From Acidimicrobiales bacterium (GTDB taxonomy: Bacteria; Actinomycetota; Acidimicrobiia; Acidimicrobiales; Palsa-688), in assembly GCA_030039575.1 (NCBI GenBank), contig JASHVH010000067.1:1-8833 (forward strand): a stretch of 8,833 nt of DNA. Reading direction: 5' to 3'. Position 1 is the stretch's first letter, and every line of letters begins with the position of its first letter. The position numbers and the translations under genes are program-made. A model generated the notes under the pieces. It worked only from the letters and a program-made list of their open reading frames with translations. It did no database searches and was not told where the DNA came from. Positions 7,419 through 8,833 of the stretch are shown here, in pieces.

Positions 7419-7700
7419 GTGGGAGGAGTGGACTGGTCCTACCGGGCCGCCTACATGCGAGAACGTCATGCGATCGAGGTGGAATGGGCGAACGAGGCGC
7501 TTGAAGACCCCGAGGCTCTTCGCATCGACCCCGATCCGGCGAGCAGATCGGGGCGGTCGGTGAGAACCATTGGCTACTCGACGAAGGCAGGGTGCTTGGT
7601 CACGGTCATCACCCTTGAGGAGGACGACGTGACCTACGGCGTAAACGGCTGGCGATCTAACGAGATCGACCTACGTCGGTACAGAGAGGAACGATCGTGA
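7419..7700 (+). CDS. BrnT-like toxin of a type II toxin-antitoxin pair
   Basis: This is a 93-residue basic/acidic protein from GTG 7419. The body IEVEWANEALEDPEAL, then DPASRSGRSVRTIGYS, then LVTVITLEEDDVTYGVNGW and the end EIDLRRYREE, follows the strand and helix order of BrnT-type toxins. Those have a helix with a DP turn, an R-x-x-x-IG strand, a second strand pair and a terminal RRxYE-like segment. BrnT proteins are RelE-fold ribonucleases; activity here is inferred. The gene comes first in the operon, as is usual for brnT-brnA, and its TGA overlaps the antitoxin GTG. There is no Shine-Dalgarno before 7419, but the -10 spacing supports leaderless translation. GTG 7428 and ATG 7455 are other possible starts; the latter would lose the DWS segment that I think belongs to the fold. 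Confidence 0.65.
   Translation: MGGVDWSYRAAYMRERHAIEVEWANEALEDPEALRIDPDPASRSGRSVRTIGYSTKAGCLVTVITLEEDDVTYGVNGWRSNEIDLRRYREERS
7683..7690 (+). promoter_or_regulatory. Ribosome binding site of the antitoxin
   Basis: AGAGAGGA lies within the last toxin codons, six bases before the GTG at 7697. It supports that start and coupled translation of the two genes. Confidence 0.65.
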
Positions 7701-8023
7701 GCGACATACAGAGGATCATTGAAGAAGAGACCGAGGCCTCCGAAGACAACCGAGACGCGCCTATCCCTGACGGTGCCAGGGTCACCCGGCCGAACCGGCG
7801 GCGGTCAACGGTGTATTCGATCCGGCTGAACCTGGACGAAGTCGCAGCACTCCAGTCGATCGCCGACGCCGCCGGCGTTCCCGGATCGACCCTCGCCCGG
7901 TCATGGATCGTTGAACGGATCCAAGAGGAACGAGCAGGGCTCAGCGATGCCGAGGCTGAACTGCGGGCTGCCCAGCGGCACCTGGCCCACCTACAACGAC
8001 ACCTCCGGCAACAAGCGTCCTAG
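7697..8023 (+). CDS. Ribbon-helix-helix (CopG/Arc-type) antitoxin
   Basis: This is a 108-residue protein from GTG 7697, overlapping the toxin stop by four bases (GTGA). Residues 38-75 read as a ribbon-helix-helix: the strand TVYSIRLN, helix A LDEVAALQSIADAAG, the turn VPGST, and helix B LARSWIVERIQEE. The acidic N-terminus (IIEEETEASEDNRDAP) and the Ala/Arg/Leu-rich C-terminal helix (about 80-105, coiled-coil-like) flank it; one of them probably binds the toxin. Family knowledge says such proteins dimerise, bind an inverted repeat at their own promoter and neutralise the toxin. A candidate site is the repeat at 7396-7409. No other partner gene is present. Confidence 0.75.
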   Translation: MSDIQRIIEEETEASEDNRDAPIPDGARVTRPNRRRSTVYSIRLNLDEVAALQSIADAAGVPGSTLARSWIVERIQEERAGLSDAEAELRAAQRHLAHLQRHLRQQAS

Positions 8024-8050
8024 CCCGGTTGGACAACGTGCGCTCCGGCG

Positions 8051-8182
8051 TTAGAGGATGATCCTCGCCTCTGCACTGTCGTCTATGGTTCCGGCCAGCA
8101 AGTCCTCGAGCAGTTCGGGGATGTAGGTCCGGGCCGGTGCGGCGCCGCTCCGCCAGCCGACGTTGCGGAAGAACGCCTCCGA
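8051..8182 (-). pseudogene. C-terminal remnant of a zinc-dependent alcohol dehydrogenase
   Basis: The minus-strand frame ending at TAA (complement of 8051-8053) reads SEAFFRNVGWRSGAAPAR and then TYIPELLEDLLAGTID. This resembles the stretch of medium-chain Zn-alcohol dehydrogenases that usually reads FFxNVxxxGGPAPVRxYIPELLxxVLxGxID. The expected following part (PGxVFD... to the AMDERRAIKVLL end) is missing; only DSAEARIIL and a stop follow. The catalytic domain and Rossmann fold would lie to the right, but the sequence there is already LysR-like. The palindrome GAGGAT-G-ATCCTC (8054-8066) covers its last codons. Only 43 codons survive, so the assignment rests on one motif block. Confidence 0.6.
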
Positions 8183-8217
8183 ACTCCTTGGCCAGCCGCT
8201 GGCACTCCGGGGTAGAC

Positions 8218-8466
8218 ATTTCTCTGGATCACCGCGTGGACAACATGGCGATGGCCATTTCATTGGTCGCTTCAACCGGCGGGCTGGCACTGATGCCCGC
8301 CTTTGCCAAGCAATTGCTGCCACCTTCGGTGGTCAGCCGCCCGTTGGAGGGAGAGGTTCCCACGATCGAGGTGGCGGTGGGGTACAGCGAGCCGTACACC
8401 TCGACGGTTCTCAAGCTGTTCCTATCCCGGCTTGACGATCTCGCCGGCCCGAGACAGGAAAGTTGA
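8218..8466 (+). pseudogene. C-terminal remnant of a LysR-family transcriptional regulator
   Basis: The plus-strand frame from about ISLDHRVDN to the TGA at 8464-8466 gives about 82 residues. VDNMAMAISLVASTGG, LALMPAFAKQLLP, SVVSRPLEGEVPTIEV and VLKLFLSRLDDL match the end of a LysR effector-binding domain, including the conserved LVA-G...ALMP strand-helix and the SRPL strand. The roughly 220 N-terminal residues, including the DNA-binding helix-turn-helix, are absent; upstream the frame runs antisense through the dehydrogenase remnant. The surviving part is free of stops and well conserved, so the loss is probably recent. Confidence 0.75.
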
Positions 8467-8467
8467 C

Positions 8468-8479
8468 GCCAGGCCTGGC
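8468..8479. repeat. Perfect 12-bp palindrome after the LysR remnant
   Basis: GCCAGGCCTGGC begins two bases after the TGA of the LysR remnant. It may be what is left of that gene's transcription end, or a protein-binding site. It has no spacer and no T-run. Confidence 0.35.
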
Positions 8480-8661
8480 TACCTTAACCGTCACCATGGA
8501 CGTTGTGCCTTGGAGCCGTCGTGGGCGGGCGCGGGCGCCAGAACCCTGCGCGGCAGCGGACCTACGGGCCCCTCCGCATCGGAGCGGGAACGAACGCTGA
8601 ACTCGTTAGGCTTGCGGAGACTAGCTGGAGGTTCCCGGTTATCCGGCGAAGTGCGTTGAAA
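8480..8661. other. Unassigned stretch with local hairpins
   Basis: No gene is recognised. A weak open frame runs from TTG 8503 to TGA 8821-8823, but its product is rich in Gly, Arg and Ala with no familiar motif or ribosome binding site, and it crosses the inverted repeats described below. Local pairing includes CTCCG-CAT-CGGAG (8572-8584), or alternatively CGGGAAC (8585-8591) with GTTCCCG (8631-8637) enclosing AACGA/TCGTT-type pairs, and CCGG-TTAT-CCGG (8635-8646). It could be the 5' part of the structured segment that follows. Confidence 0.3.
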
Positions 8662-8788
8662 GAGCCGATCGCGTACCTCACTGATAGCTACCCTGGCGGC
8701 GCCCAGTCGGGGGGCCAGGGAGCTGAGAGTGGCTTAGCCACTGCCTGGGTACCGAGACGTTGCCAGCCCCCGGCTGGCGATCGAGCTC
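8662..8788 (+). ncRNA. Candidate multi-branched structured RNA, family unknown
   Basis: Five compatible, nested stems account for about 37 base pairs in 127 bases. Stem 1 is 8662-8670 with 8779-8788 (9 bp, one bulged A). Stem 2 is 8673-8677 with 8748-8752 (5 bp). Stem 3 is 8686-8696 with 8715-8724 (10 bp, one bulged A; AGCT-A-CCCTGG against CCAGGG-AGCT). Stem 4 is AGTGGC-TTA-GCCACT (8728-8742). Stem 5 is GCCAGCC-CCC-GGCTGGC (8762-8778). Stem 1 encloses stems 2 and 5; stem 2 encloses stems 3 and 4. The strand is not fixed by pairing; plus is chosen because no coding sequence is evident. GTGCG at 8651-8655 resembles a group II intron 5' end, but no domain V is in the window. Confidence 0.4.
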
Positions 8789-8833
8789 CAAAGGCGGCCA
8801 AGGCCCGAGAGGAAGGGCGGTGAAGGTCCGCTT

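Noticed and set aside
7036..7563. Plus-strand open frame of 175 codons across the LuxR remnant and the toxin start
   Set aside because: It overlaps the LuxR remnant and runs in another frame through the toxin gene. Its product has no recognisable motif and no ribosome binding site.
8611..8625. Group I intron-like string TTGCGGAGACTA
   Set aside because: The two elements would need tens of bases and paired segments between them; here they are adjacent, so the resemblance is chance.
8303..8659. Plus-strand open frame of 118 codons
   Set aside because: It is the shadow of the LysR remnant in another frame, then runs into unassigned sequence; its product is Arg/Ser-rich without motifs.

Overview
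The window is very GC-rich. Its small-protein families, RBS-poor start sites and soil-type regulator remnants suggest a high-GC actinobacterium or a relative; no rRNA or tRNA is present to fix the taxonomy. The left three quarters (1-6810) holds two tandem, same-strand genes for very large secreted paralogues of about 1,090 residues or more. The first has lost its extreme 5' end to the window edge. Both share one layout: signal peptide, helix-rich N-terminal region, a DUF1566/Lcl-like module with a WRIPT motif, a Pro/Ala linker, a long glycine-rich domain resembling the ALK/LTK-type glycine-rich fold, and two bacterial Ig-like repeats. Neither has an LPXTG motif or a C-terminal membrane anchor, so both are probably released or held non-covalently outside the cell. 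The two Ig-like repeats are in opposite order in the two proteins.

The 242-base gap between the paralogues (3287-3528) contains a perfect 11-bp hairpin, a second 7-bp hairpin, an AT-rich promoter-like patch and a good ribosome binding site just before the start I prefer for the second gene (3529). After the second gene a long imperfect hairpin (6832-6877) looks like a bidirectional terminator. It faces a broken LuxR-type helix-turn-helix remnant on the minus strand (6885-7061).

The right quarter (about 6.9-8.8 kb) is a graveyard around one apparently intact module. That module is a toxin-antitoxin pair (7419-8023): a BrnT-like toxin and a ribbon-helix-helix antitoxin sharing a 4-base GTGA overlap. 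A -10-like box sits exactly 7 bases before the toxin GTG, which suggests a leaderless transcript, and it overlaps a small inverted repeat that could be the autoregulatory operator. Next come the C-terminal end of a zinc-dependent alcohol dehydrogenase (minus strand) and the C-terminal end of a LysR-type regulator (plus strand), joined back to back. This is what one deletion across the shared 5' region of a divergent LysR/target pair would leave.

The last 350 bases have no recognisable gene. They contain a compact set of nested inverted repeats (8662-8788) that fold on paper into a multi-branched RNA. I cannot assign it to a family. The first thing to test is whether it is the 5' part of a group II intron or other mobile-element RNA whose protein lies beyond the window.
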